In this document: piece by piece, positions 24,169-36,300 of the stretch | How positions within the stretch are numbered: the first letter of the stretch is position 1 | Layout: each line of letters begins with the position of its first letter | DNA from: Blastobasis lacticolella | Taxonomy: Eukaryota > Arthropoda > Insecta > Lepidoptera > Blastobasidae | Reading direction: 5' to 3' | Assembly (NCBI GenBank): GCA_905147135.1 | Contig: LR990056.1 | Location: 12,968,001 to 13,032,000 of the forward strand | Length of the DNA: 64,000 bases | Translations under genes and position numbers: made by a program | Notes under the pieces: generated by a model | The model's database searches: none | Told to the model about the DNA's origin: nothing | What the model saw: only the letters and a program-made list of their open reading frames with translations

Positions 24169-24750
24169 TAATACCATATAATATAACAAACGCGTGTGTT
24201 ATTTACCTATATAGTATTTCAGTCTAATTTCAATTGTTAATTAAAATTTGATTTATTTAACTACTTTACGAATTATGAAGTCGAACTAGACGACGTGCAT
24301 TAATAATAAGGTTGTTTAATAATAAGTACTTACAATTCAATCGCAAACTCTCCCAAAGATTAATTTTTTTTCTCTACAACAGCTTAAGTAAAGCTCGCCG
24401 TGAAAAACTTTCGTACTGGTAGGGACGAATGGGAATTTTATTCCCAGGTGCATTCCCAATGAGTACGACCTGGAATAAAAGCACTAGTCTTAAACATAAT
24501 TTGCTAGTTAATTAGCAACTCTGTTCACTTAATTAAGAGGAATCCTCAAATATTTTTATTACAGCACTTTATGTAACTTCGGTCGCGTATACAGTCTTCA
24601 TTTCTAATTTAATCAGTTCTGACACAGTTACATAACGGAGTATAGCAACTATTTTGGCCAAATAATCAACTCGACAAATCAGCTTTATTAACGTATTAGA
24701 TTGTCAAATTTTATTACATTAACTTTACCCAGATATTTGCCGCCATGTAA
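24169..24750. other. AT-rich gene-free stretch
   Basis: Nothing recognised. Confidence 0.4.
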
Positions 24751-25015
24751 TAATGACTTTTAGTGAGTTACGTACATCAGTTGAACAATAACCGATGCTC
24801 TTACGGTGAGGAGAAACATCGCAAAGAAATCAGCACATTCAGGCGACTGAATGTGTAAACATTAACTAAATTAGTCAGGTTCCCTGGTTAACAGACTCAC
24901 AATGAATCACTTTACTGTAATTACCTGAACTGCAAAACCCTGGATCATGCTTAAGGCGGTCCCTGGACCCTTGTGCGCCAGAGTTCAACCGGGATATTGA
25001 CGCCAACACGAATGA
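24751..25015 (+). repeat. SINE-A, headless copy
   Basis: AGTTACGTACATCAGTTGAA, CTCTTACGGTGAGGAGAAAC, CATTCAGGCGACTGAATGTG, then CCCTGGATCATGCTTAAGGC and CAACCGGGATATTGACGCC. The tRNA-like head is missing or unrecognisable. Confidence 0.8.
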
Positions 25016-25539
25016 GTGTATCGTAACTAGTTTACTCGTTGAATAATTAATGGTTTCTTTATTTTGTAGAACGGTTAGCGTAAAAAGTAGGTTATTCTAA
25101 ACATTACAACTCCGTAACAAGTGGCCACATAATACAAAATTAGCACATACATTCCAAAAGCAGTAAATGTCACCAAAACATTGACGATTCGTAACAACAT
25201 TCAAATTTCGTCATGTGCAACAAATATGGTTAGGAGCTACAAAGTAAAGGTTAAGTTGCGGATAATATCATTATGTCACTCAGGTTCGTGCCTAATTACG
25301 ATGCGTATCACCCACATTCGTTGGCTGGCAGTCGGAAATGAGCTAAATATTATGTAAATATGTGCTCTCACACTGAGACAATGGTTTTAGAGACATGTGA
25401 CGCTGCATGGCGCATGGGATGAGTGAGTAGCGAACTGCTATTAATTAGTATGCAAAATAGTAGCCTGCTTTTTGTCACACAGTAATAATATTCGTCTTAA
25501 TAATAATCTTCGTTATATGATTTACCATTGTCTATTATG
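25016..25539. other. Gene-free stretch
   Basis: Nothing recognised. Confidence 0.4.
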
Positions 25540-25680
25540 CACAGACCATTGTAGCTGATATCAGGTACCAGCTGGACGCGGAAGGCACAGGACCGGCCTT
25601 TGTGGAGATCTCTGAGGGAGGTCTATGCCCAGCAGTGGGTGTTTTTCGGCTGATTTGATGATGATGATGATGATTGTAGT
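25540..25680 (+). pseudogene. RTE LINE ORF2 terminus remnant
   Basis: The DNA GGTACCAGCTGGACGCGGAA, CCGGCCTTTGTGGAGATCTC, GGGAGGTCTATGCCCAGCAG and a (GATGAT)n tail correspond to the last codons of an RTE ORF2 (consensus peptide ending ...SLWRSLGEAYxQxW). The 63520 copy is similar. Confidence 0.75.
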
Positions 25681-25915
25681 TGACATAAGTACGAACATGA
25701 AACAATGTCACCCATAACATTAGTATGCGTTACAAGCCCGTTTACAAACTCTTCTTTTAGACCTTCACCTGTAGGCTAAATCACGGTGGTGGGAGGTGAC
25801 GATGTGACCGAAGATGGGCACGCCCGTCTAGAAAACAGCCTTTTCATATTCATGTTCTAGTAATACTTGCAGACAACTTATTATTTATTCATTAGCAACA
25901 TCAGTACACATCTCG
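25681..25915. repeat. Family D fragment and flank
   Basis: About 25765-25860 (TCACGGTGGTGGGAGGTGACGATGTGACCGAAGATGG in pieces) resembles the block at 40970-41110. Nothing else is seen. Confidence 0.35.
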
Positions 25916-26154
25916 TTGGTCAACCTCGCTTCGCCAACGGGATTACGAGGCACATCTAATGACTGGCGAGCTCGATGCGGCCGTTGGGTCGTTGTTACCA
26001 TTGCCGAAGCGAGGTTGACCAAGGTCTTCCGTTGGGGAGGGACCCTGATACGTTGTTCTAATTGGCAACGATTGCGACTATGGACGTATGACGGTCGTCT
26101 CTCAACCAATAGGAGACCTCAAAACCGCCCATCGCACGACCGTCAATTAGAACA
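25916..26154. repeat. Compact region of nested inverted repeats
   Basis: Three stem pairs. 25916-25937 pairs with 26001-26022 (22 bp, one mismatch). 26054-26064 (TGTTCTAATTG) pairs with 26144-26154. 26089-26098 (TGACGGTCGT) pairs with 26136-26145. It is more GC-rich than its surroundings. The two open frames here lack family features. Confidence 0.65.
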
Positions 26155-28384
26155 GCGCCTAAGATTGGTTTACAGTCTCGAGAGCCAATGGCACCCGTGA
26201 CGGTATTTATTTTTATTTATATGTCGTCTGTAACTAGTGCAAATCGGCTAGTTTGGCTTCATGCGTAGAGCGTCGTACAAATTAAGCCGAATAAAAAACC
26301 GAAACTATCCGATATACATTATTTACCGCGTAGAGGAACTAGCGTCAACTAACAACGTCAAGTGCACCCGCCGTAGCATGTAACTGAGTCTGCGGCGTGC
26401 ATTTCGCGATCAAATTCATTACCCCATCATGAGGAAACGTCGTTTTTGCTGTTCACCGCGCGCCCGATATGAGCCATTGTCACAGTTTTTCGCCGCACCA
26501 TATAATGCGGGTTACAGCTTTCTCTTCTTGTCTTGTCTTGACACCGTATAATCGATAAACTCAATCAATCCTTATTAATTTTGAAGAAAAATGCTTAACT
26601 AAGGCTTATGTAAGGCGTTTGACTTGTAGAAAGCCCTCCGGCCAGGTGCAGTGTCGATTTGCGAAAGACTGGTAATGTTTTAAATTGATGCAATAAATAG
26701 ATTACATACATCCATACATACATACTGGTGGACTCTGGATGCGGCAAGTCGAAGACGGAGTCATTGGCGCTCATTGGGGAGGCCTATGTCCAAAACTGGA
26801 ATAGGCTGTATAGGTAAATATGAAAGTGGGTTTGTTGTATTTCAACGAAACAACGGATCCATGTATTAGACATCGTCTACATTCAAGAATATGCTATTAA
26901 AAAGCTGTAGTAATGACGTGAAATAGTCTGACTATTCAAATAGGTATGCATGTAGGTATAATAGCAAAAATACTTTTAAGAATCCTACTTAATTCTTAAT
27001 TCGCAATTTACAATATTTCTGACTCCAACTATTATCTTCTTAATTTTGTCATCAAACTAATATAACTCCGAAAGAAGAATATTATATGTATAATATTGTA
27101 CCTACCTAGTTACCAGGTGAGATGTTGCTCAACTGGCTAGCTGGCCAGTTTTATATAACTTTTTGTGTTAATTTACGTATAGTAGGTATACCTAGTTTTT
27201 GTTACATCTGCTTATACAAATTTTCAAGATAATTACTTATAAAATATTTTACTAGTTCCTGCTAATATAGATTATAATTGCCGGAAGATTAACATTATAA
27301 TCAATTAGGACAACATACTTCCTGCATTAAATATTTATGTTCGAATTTATGTAATGTCTGTTTGTTGATGTGGATGTGTGACATCGAGTGAAAGTATCAC
27401 TATAGCAAACATAGTTCGTAATTGATGTTATGTTTTTAAATTGGAATGATATTTATTTTATGTTTTCACAGATTTCCAATCATATACTTACACTACTAGT
27501 AATTAGACGTTTGTGGTCGATTTAATAAGGTATTAAATCAACAAACAAATAATAATAGGTATTATAGGTATATTATAGGTATATTTTTTATATTCTCTGT
27601 TGACCTTTAAATTTGGCGATTCTTATGTTTCTTTTTTATTTTATTGAGTGCAATAAAGTGTTTTCACTTTCTCCACTAATCTGCTATTAGATACTCGTAT
27701 AGTTGAAGATAAAATTAACGATCCATTACTTCTAAGTCTTTACGAAATCGTAGGTTCTTACAATAAAACAAAAAGAGGAACAGCCAAATGTTGAGCTTAT
27801 TTTCGGTATCGAAAAAATTTAAAGTGAAAGTTAGGAAAGTTACATCCAAGCACAATAAAAACTACTTCTGATCGGTAACTTCGGTTGTGGCTAAATTGGT
27901 AAATTTTATCTCGAATGGACCGCTAATGGCCGGCAATCGACGAAGTGTGAAGTCGATAAAAAACAACGAATCGTATTTGATTTGGCGATCGAGTTTAGGA
28001 ACGATCGATTAACCATTAAATCTAAACCGTTGATGAAATAATAGACCAGTCAATCGTTAATTTTGGTTAATTGGTCTATAACGAGTACATAGGGAAATTA
28101 TGTTTTGATACGGAGGTATTATTTCTATATTTGCATAACAATTAAGTGATTGGGTATGGTCAAACTTTACATTTATTTATAAATAGAAACTTAGATGCAG
28201 CTCAGGCAGCTTGACCTTAATAGACCAAAAAATAGCTAGGCGGCAGCATTGTCTATCGTAGAAGTTAAATAATAAAAAACAACAGCTAAACGTATAGGTG
28301 TCACTGTTGTAATGTGGAGGAGGTTCATGACCACTAAGTAGACTGTCAACGCAAAGAAGGACCCAGGAATATATCCTATTTATA
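26155..28384. other. Gene-free stretch
   Basis: 26735-26815 is a small sense RTE terminus remnant (GGATGCGGCAAGTCGAAGAC ... GGGAGGCCTATGTC). 26300-26550 is locally GC-rich and could be regulatory, but I see no defined motif. The rest is AT-rich. Confidence 0.35.
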
Positions 28385-29040
28385 ACAACATTTCCAAGGA
28401 TTGCGCCAGGCTTAAGTGTCAGTGGGCAGGGCACATAGTTCGCAGAACAGATGACTGATTGAGCAGTAAAGTTCTTGAGTGGCGACTGGTGACCACGTAC
28501 CGTAAGACGCAGTGCAGGTAGACCTCCAGCATGAGGACCGACGACCAGGAAATCAAATTCAAATTCAAATACCTTTATTGTATCAAATCCGCTATTTTTA
28601 GTTATCTCAGAATTCTATTGTGATTCTATTAAGAGTAGATAACAATTCGAGACAAATTGTGTATTCGGCAACTGATCAAATGAACGTGAAATTAGAACGA
28701 TTGATTTGCTTTAATTTATTTAATTATCAATTTTTCTTATTTTACGTAAATTAAATTGTCGGCAATGAAGACCCTTGTCAAATAAGACGAGCCTACTGTT
28801 TTATCACTCAATCCCAATCGAATTTGATTGGTCTTTTATTAGTAGCAGAATACCAAAAACGTGTCAAACTGCTATTGAGTTGCGGTTGCGGTCCAATTAC
28901 AATTCAATCGAGCCATTAGTAAATTTGCGGACTGGAGGCCCCGGATAAAATCGCAGCTACCACCAGACGTGCGGAGCTCGGAACTGGCCTTTGTGGAGAT
29001 CTCTGGGGGAGGCCTATGCTCAGGCTGGTATGATGATTAT
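28385..29040 (+). pseudogene. RTE LINE ORF2 terminus split by an insertion
   Basis: 28400-28548 has GGCAGGGCACATAGTTCGCA, CTTGAGTGGCGACTGGTGAC and GACCGACGACCAGG. The expected continuation (RTE codons ending in GGAGATCTCTGGGGGAGGCC) resumes only at about 28950. The gap is filled by a LINE-like tail (TCAAATTCAAATTCAAATAC) and MITE-1 copy 2. Confidence 0.75.
28800..28950. mobile_element. MITE-1, copy 2 (worn)
   Basis: It shares TAGCAGAATACCAAAAACG, CAATTCAATCGAG and TTAGTAAATTTGCGGACT with the 4450-4638 copy. The left terminal repeat is eroded and the right end reads GGAGGCCCCGG. It lies inside the RTE remnant. Confidence 0.65.
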
Positions 29041-29416
29041 ATATATTAAAAAAACATTTTAGTACCATTTAGCATCGCTAACCAACGATGCAACGCTGTC
29101 AGCATTGTGGGCACAGCGGTGTGGACGAGTTTTTCAATTTTTAACGTTTTATAAGTGTTAGTGTATATTTTTACTCTAAGTAGGTACATAAATAGAAATA
29201 AGAGATTTGTGAGCATATTCCTTGTGGATATCATGGCCGATTTATATAAAGGGGAGGGAAGAGGGAGGGAGCAGCGCACTGTGTGTGAAGACAGTCAAAT
29301 ACCTATATAAATAAATAAAAATTTGTATTTGTTTGAATATCTGAAGGACAAACGGAGTCTGTACAGTAAGATCCGTATATTTATACTTCCAAGCTCATCT
29401 TAATCTTTCTTTCCAG
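29041..29416 (+). other. 3' part of the 5'-most intron of gene A
   Basis: No coding exon. It ends in a pyrimidine-rich tract and TTTCCAG (acceptor AG at 29415-29416), just 4 nt before the gene A ATG, so it must be intron. The matching upstream non-coding exon is not identified. Confidence 0.7.
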
Positions 29417-29420
29417 AACC

Positions 29421-30369
29421 ATGACGGTGAAGAAGACTGCCCGGAGCGGTGGCTTCGCCTGCGTGGTGGCCCGGCAGAAGCTGCTCGGGGCCAACCAGCA
29501 GCTCGACATCCTCACCATCAAACCGCTCCATCAGACCTTCAACGTGGTAGTTGGTTTCAATGAGAAAGACCAACTCCAACTCCTCACCAAAGAAGACGCC
29601 AACGACGACGACAAGAAACTAATCAAAGACTTCCACGAGACGAAATCTCTGAAGCAGGAAAACATACCGATAGACGACATAATCAATTGCGTCAACATCG
29701 AGAACTATCCGAACTGCGAGAACACTCTAGTCTTTTACGTAGCCAAAAATTCAACTAAAGAAGCCATAGCGCTCAAATTTGAAAACGAACAAGACTTCAA
29801 GAGGATATACTTCACGTACAAGTATTTCAAGATGAGGAACCGTCTCACGAAGAACACCAACAACTACGCGAGCAGCGAGAATCTGTTTTCGAAGAGCAAG
29901 AAGTACGAGGGCTTCAAAATTAGAAAGAACAGTGTAGACGATTACGGCGTCTATGATAAAGGGAAAGAGTTCGATTTTGCGCATACGGATAACGATGTTG
30001 TCTCTCATATTTCTGTACAGCAGAAAGCGAACACGCGCTTTGATCAACCGATGAGTCTCATTGGTATTAGAAGCGACTTGGGAGATATTGGGGAGATCGA
30101 CAGTATCATATACACCGACATAGATATCCCAACCAAGCCTGATAGAAAAAGACTGTTCCATAGGAAAGCTAATGCGCCACAACCTCCGGTGTCGAAAGAG
30201 CCCCCGAAAGTGTTGAAAGGGGAATTCGTGCGTGTGAACGTAGATAGAGCACCAGATGTGATACCAAAAGATAACAAGCTGAATAAAGTACCTGATATTC
30301 TTATGTTCAGGGACGCGAAAACCAAGCGGAACAGTCCAACGAGCAATCTCTGGTCAGCGAGTAACAAAG
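29421..30369 (+). CDS. Gene A coding exon 1
   Basis: Encodes residues 1-316 plus the first base of codon 317. The donor is AAAG|GTAAGC. The open frame runs on past the donor to 30509, but its composition changes there. The long antisense frames opposite are shadows. Confidence 0.9.
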
Positions 30370-33300
30370 GTAAGCATTTCATCAACATCTTCATATTTTA
30401 TGGGCACTGCGCAATACCACAGACGTTTGCAGGTACAAGTGCGCACAATTGTATGTTAAATCTATCAATCAACAGTTACGTCAAACCATTCAATACGGCC
30501 AGGTGTTAATTGACAAATTACCAAAGTTGGAACATAAACATCTTTAGACCAACAATAGAACAAATTACCAACCAGTGCGGGATTATGGGCTTGTAACCGG
30601 TTCTAAGCTGTCATAACATAACTTTCGTAGTTTCGCCGGTTGAAGTATACTGTAGGTACTAGCAGGTACTAGTTTCTATATTTTCTTGCCTTGCCTTTCA
30701 ATAATGAAAACATCAAAACAACGTGCGTCGCCTCAAGCACACGTTGTCGATAATTAGTATAATTATCAATATAATAAATATTTTTCAATAATAGTTTACT
30801 ACCCCTCTTTGAAACTCCTTTGTTAAAAAAAAACTATAATAGTAATTGTGATGTACATTGTAACTTCTTTGTTAAAATTAAATATATAGTCTCGATCAGG
30901 TGCCGCATGAAATGACGGTGCCGCATTATTCCGAAATGAAAATCCGTACAGTAGTGTTTGCTGAAGGAGTAACAGACACCCAACCATACATCCTTACAAA
31001 CTTTCGCATTTATAATATTAGTAGGACTCGGTAAATTCGGTTCGTACGCTCCATACCTAGATTCGACATTTACATTTTCCACATAAAACACGCATAAAGT
31101 ACTTGACATTTTCCTCCGAAACCCACACAAACAGACCGTGACACGATGTTGCTTTCCCTCCACCACGTGGATGAAATCCCACCAGCACGAAGCTATACAA
31201 ATAGGTACCTAATTACTTACAAATTGTTTAACTCTAATGCCAATCAATCGGGCTGTGGCGTAACGCCGCGAGACGACCACTGTTTACAGAAATTGGTTCC
31301 GCAGTCTGGCGTTCGCACCACAGACCGTCCAGGGAGCGGACTCCGCGTTGGTACCTTGGTACTAATTCTATATTATTATCGTTATCTAAGAGACTAATAG
31401 ACTTCTGGAAGGAGCTGAGCTCGCTACTATTGCCGGCTCTCAATTACTCATAAAATAAGATAAAGATATGAAAATCATAGCCCCTAACCTTACCTACTAT
31501 CGTTGTCGCAATCAAGTGTAAATTGTTATTTTAACTTAGGTTTATCGTCCGGTAGTCGCTCGCGTGGATCTTGAATGTGATGTAGTGTTTCTGAATATTA
31601 GACATAGTTAGTATTAGAAGTATTATAACATAGAGTTTTCAAAGGGCATGTCTACAGGTACCTCAAAGACCGGCACCGCATCTGCTCTCCTTAGGTTGCA
31701 GATGTTGAACGAATGGATGGACGACGGTGGCCGCTTTCTATCAGATGGACCGTTGCGACGGTCCGTGTGCTTCCCTAGGCAATACAAAAAGACCTAAGTA
31801 ACCAGTTTCAGAGTGATCGGAATGATCTGACCAAAACGAGAAAATTAAAGTTTATCCAAACAGGCTGTAGCTGTATTTAGAATGACATTGGTCTGTGCCC
31901 GCACACGGACTTTTTGTCGTGGACCTTGGTGGCCTTATTTCTGCGCCCTATCTTATTTTAATTCAATTATTTGTTGGATCTGTTACTATCGGTAACAACT
32001 CATGAGACATAAGTCGTTTGTGTTTTTATTGCTTAGTTATATGAAACGTAAATGTCTGATGAATGAACTGAATGATGAATTAGTATTTGTACCGTAAATG
32101 TTATAGGCGAAAGCTACCTATTTGTCACAGAGTCGGTTTTACCGTCGCATAAGAAGCAAGCGATCACGTTTCTACATTAATAAATTATCTTCTGTTTATC
32201 TATAAACTAGTGAATCCGGCGCAACTTCGTACACCTACTTTAGTCCTACCTAGCCTTTTTTTCTTGCTTATAAACCTTACTCTTGAATCACTCTTTCTAT
32301 TGTTGAAATTAAATACTGCATCAAAATCCGTTGCGTAGTTTAAAAGATCTAAGGCTATCATAGATACAGATGACGGGAAGCAACTTTGCTGTTTAGTATG
32401 TATAGATGCGGCGTCTAGTATTTTTTTAATCTGCGACGATCGTGCCTAAACGAACGTGCGATCGGTGGCGATCACGCCGCGAGCGGTGATCGCGCAACTT
32501 CGTTTCTATTGCTGTCTTTGATTGAGAGGCTAGCTTCCGCCCGCGACTTCGTTTGCGTATTCCGGGATAAGACTATGCAAGTAGTACTAAATGTCTTGGT
32601 CTAAAGTACGCTTTAATAGAAAAAAGATAAAAGCACAGTACGATAAGTATTATCGATAGAAATCTATAATAAACTGATTTACTTCAATATTTTTTTCTAT
32701 GACACTAAGGTGGCAAACTAGCTTACGGCCTACGTGACGGTAAGCAGTTATTTACCGCAGCTTATGGACGTTAGCAATACGTATTTACCTATTCTTCTTA
32801 AGACTTCTGTGGATAATACTCAACGTTGTTGTGGTCTACCCCTGACTTTTTATATTAAATCGTACTTTACCAATTAATATAAGAAAGATTCCAAGAAGAA
32901 CTTTTAACCCAATAGAATTACTTTTAGTACTTTTTAAAACAGATGTCATAGTTTGTCGTAAAGTAAATACGCTTGGACAAATCACACAGCGCCATCTAGC
33001 CTCAAAGTAAGCAAAGCTTGTGTTATGGGTTTAGATAACTAATAAAATACTTTTTTAGATGCATACTTGTTATACATAGTACACCCAGATCCTTAACAGA
33101 AATTAAAATTCACTCATTTCTATAAGAAAGATTCCATGAACTTATTAACCCAATAGAATTAATTTTGTGCAAAGTGGCGGTCCATAGTATCTGCCTACCT
33201 ACTCATCTGTGGGACAGAGGCGTGTCTTTTATGTATGTACGCATGGAATTTCTTTTAGTTCTTAAATTAAAAACAGATGTCATAGCTTATCGTTACATCA

Positions 33301-36300
33301 ACCGACTATTATCGAACTAGTCAAATCAAAGGTTACAATGTTCGTAGATAGGTACCTAACATGAAGCAGTTGAATTTTGGTGAACGTTGCCAAGTAACCA
33401 TGAAAACAGAATCAACTGCGAGATGTCAACAACACTTCGTGACTGATGTGTTTGGGTCTAGGTCGAACAGTACGCGGGCAGAATACGATTACTGGAAAAC
33501 AATGCGCTGGCAAACAGCACATTGTGTTTACATAAACAAATAACTATTTTGGGAGGTCATTTTTGGCTTCAGCAGTACCGACAGTACAGTCGACTGTTCA
33601 GTAAAACGACGAGTTTTGAAACGGATTTATCGAAACGTGAAGATGCCAGACGATGGCCAGTTAATTATTCAAAATATATAATAGATCTAGGTACTCGAAA
33701 TCATTTATAGAAGTTAAAGAATCAGCACTGAATGGGAATAAATCCCGTCTGGAATCTGATCTGGGGATGGGAGTTCATCCTCACACCTTGGAGCCAAATT
33801 ATTCGCGTACTGTGCGGTTCCAAAGGAACTTTCTTCCACGCACACAAAGATTTTGGAATGAACTACCTGGCGAGGTTTTCCCTGCAGAGTACAACGGGTG
33901 AAAAGGTTTTTACGGGGTTGCCGACCCGGTGTCGATCGAACGCGTGGGTGATGCCCCTGGTGTTGCAAACGTCAATAGGCTGTGGTAACTACTTACCATC
34001 AGGCAGGCCGTAATCTTGTTTGTCATCTTAGAGGTATAATTTTTTTTATGAAAAGTGCTACACCGGCGACAGCGTATCTACGAATAGTGATATGTAACCA
34101 ACTGATTGTAACATTAAATTGGCCCTGGATGAAAAGTCTGAGTTTCGTTGTAGATCACGTTTGTTAGATTCGCTCACGTAGTCCAACCACGTTTCAAGGC
34201 ATTTAGCCCATGTCTTTCCTTGTCTCTTGAAATTATCTACTTGTGACAAAAATCAGTCCAGAAAATTATTTCGACACGAAGGAGAAAAGAACAAAGCGAT
34301 TTTCACAATGCAAATAGGTATTTTTGAATTTTAAATTTCACCCTTATAAACAAAGCTCTTATATTTAAATAGTATAAAACAAAGTCGCATCCCGCCGTGT
34401 GTCCCTATGTATTTATGTACACTTAGATCTTTTAAACTACACAACGGATTTTATTCTGTTTCAACAATAGATAGAAATATGAAACAGAAATGTTTATAAG
34501 CAAGAAAAAAGGGTAGGTAGGGTAAAGTAGGTGTACCAGGTCCACTAGTAGTGCGTATTCCCAAAACAATTGATTCTGAGAGTCTGTTACAATCCCTAGA
34601 CTACCCAATACCCAAACAATCCAAACGCTCACCCAATTGTAATTCTCGAAGAATTTCGTCGGAAAGTGAATGACCTACGTTACACAAGTGACTTTTTGCC
34701 CGGTGGCCTTGACTCCGATACATTTTAACACAGCGCCGCATCTCCAGCGTCCAGTATCGATTATGTGCTGACGAAAGCGTTTAGAGGCGTTCTGTATACG
34801 ATTAGTCACGGGATGGGCCTGATTTAACGCGTTTAGCCTCGGTTTATCGCAGTGATGCTGTTTAGAAATAATCACGCCTTTGTAATCGGCTATCGTCTGA
34901 ACTCATTAGTCTGGTAAGGCAACTTTGTAGGGGAGTCTGCAACCACGAGAACTAAACTGATTCTGTATACTCTTTCACAGAAGTCTGTCATAATTTGTTA
35001 GGTAAAATCTGGCCAGGGGCCTAATTCTAGTGCTGTGACATCTTCAATTTGACATTTTTCTAAGCCAAAACTGTATTAAAACGTCACTGAAATTGATCGT
35101 CGACAATATGCAACTGTCGAAGATTGTTGAGAAAGTAGTTTTATTTGCTGCAATAGACATTTCTATGTCATTATTAATGGAGATATGTAGCTAGAGATTA
35201 TGTCGAATTCGAGATGTCACAGCGCGAGAGTTAGGCCCCAGACTGACTTATAATTTGCAGCAGTATTCGTGTAATTCGTCACATTCTATGTTTATCTTAT
35301 ATCATTAATTCAAGACATCTGTACACAATGTACGTAGCGTAATTGATACGGCAAGTCGCGATTTTGGGTATTATTTGTCCACTAAATAGTAAGACAAGTC
35401 AGTCTGGACAGATCTTAGGTATTGTTCTGTTATGTATTGGTATGTTCGATTGTTATTTATTCTTTTAAGGTGGCCAAACTTGTCGTGATTGATCATTACC
35501 ATGACAAAACACCTATTATCAGACCGAGATCAATTTAGTCCTCATTGTGTACAATCAAGTAGGAGCTACTAAGTAGTAGTAGGTGCATACACGGAAGTCA
35601 ACGCTTTAGCACGCAAGGAGATCCAGTCACCTAAATTCCTCTGCATCGTTAATGCATCTCTTTCTTACATTTGCATACGTACAGTGCCACCAACTTAGCT
35701 GTTCAGTTGACGAAATCTAAACTAACGCATTATATTATACTAAAATGACAGTTTGGAACGCCCGCTTCTTGACCACTGGCGACACCGGCAACTGAACAGA
35801 GAAGTTGGTCGCACTGTATATTTGCTCATTGCAAATTACATTAGGGAAGGGCCGCCTTGTACTAATAGAGCCATGAATGTGGGGAAACCAAGTTGCGTTT
35901 GCCGTGACCGGCGGCGCTAGTGGCAAACAAAGTAGTTTCTAAATTGATTAATCAACTATTAGTTCGTTGTCTCCCCGCTAATGTTGTAAACGTCGAACTA
36001 TTTGCACGCGGCGTCGAATTGCGGATGTTTACTTTGCATTTCTAATGGCAAGCTTAAGCTCTCACCGCTTTTTCTAAATAAATGCTCTTATGTTTATGGG
36101 CATGGCTCGTGAGAGAAGAAATTTCCGAGGACCATTTCCCTGACGACGAAAATGGCTACGTTGATGTGTTGCAACAATTTAGAAAGTACAGTTTCCTATG
36201 GTTTCTTCCTAGAATGCTACCAATTAAATTATAACTGAAATGCATTTAAACATATACCTAAATAACAGATGTAGAGGAGCGTAATTGAGGTTTAATCTTG

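Noticed and set aside
25885..26200. A small gene from frames open on both strands
   Set aside because: Openness on both strands fits the locally GC-rich, inverted-repeat composition better than coding.
29751..30394. Antisense frames in gene A exon 1
   Set aside because: They lie opposite a well-supported exon and have no domain of their own.
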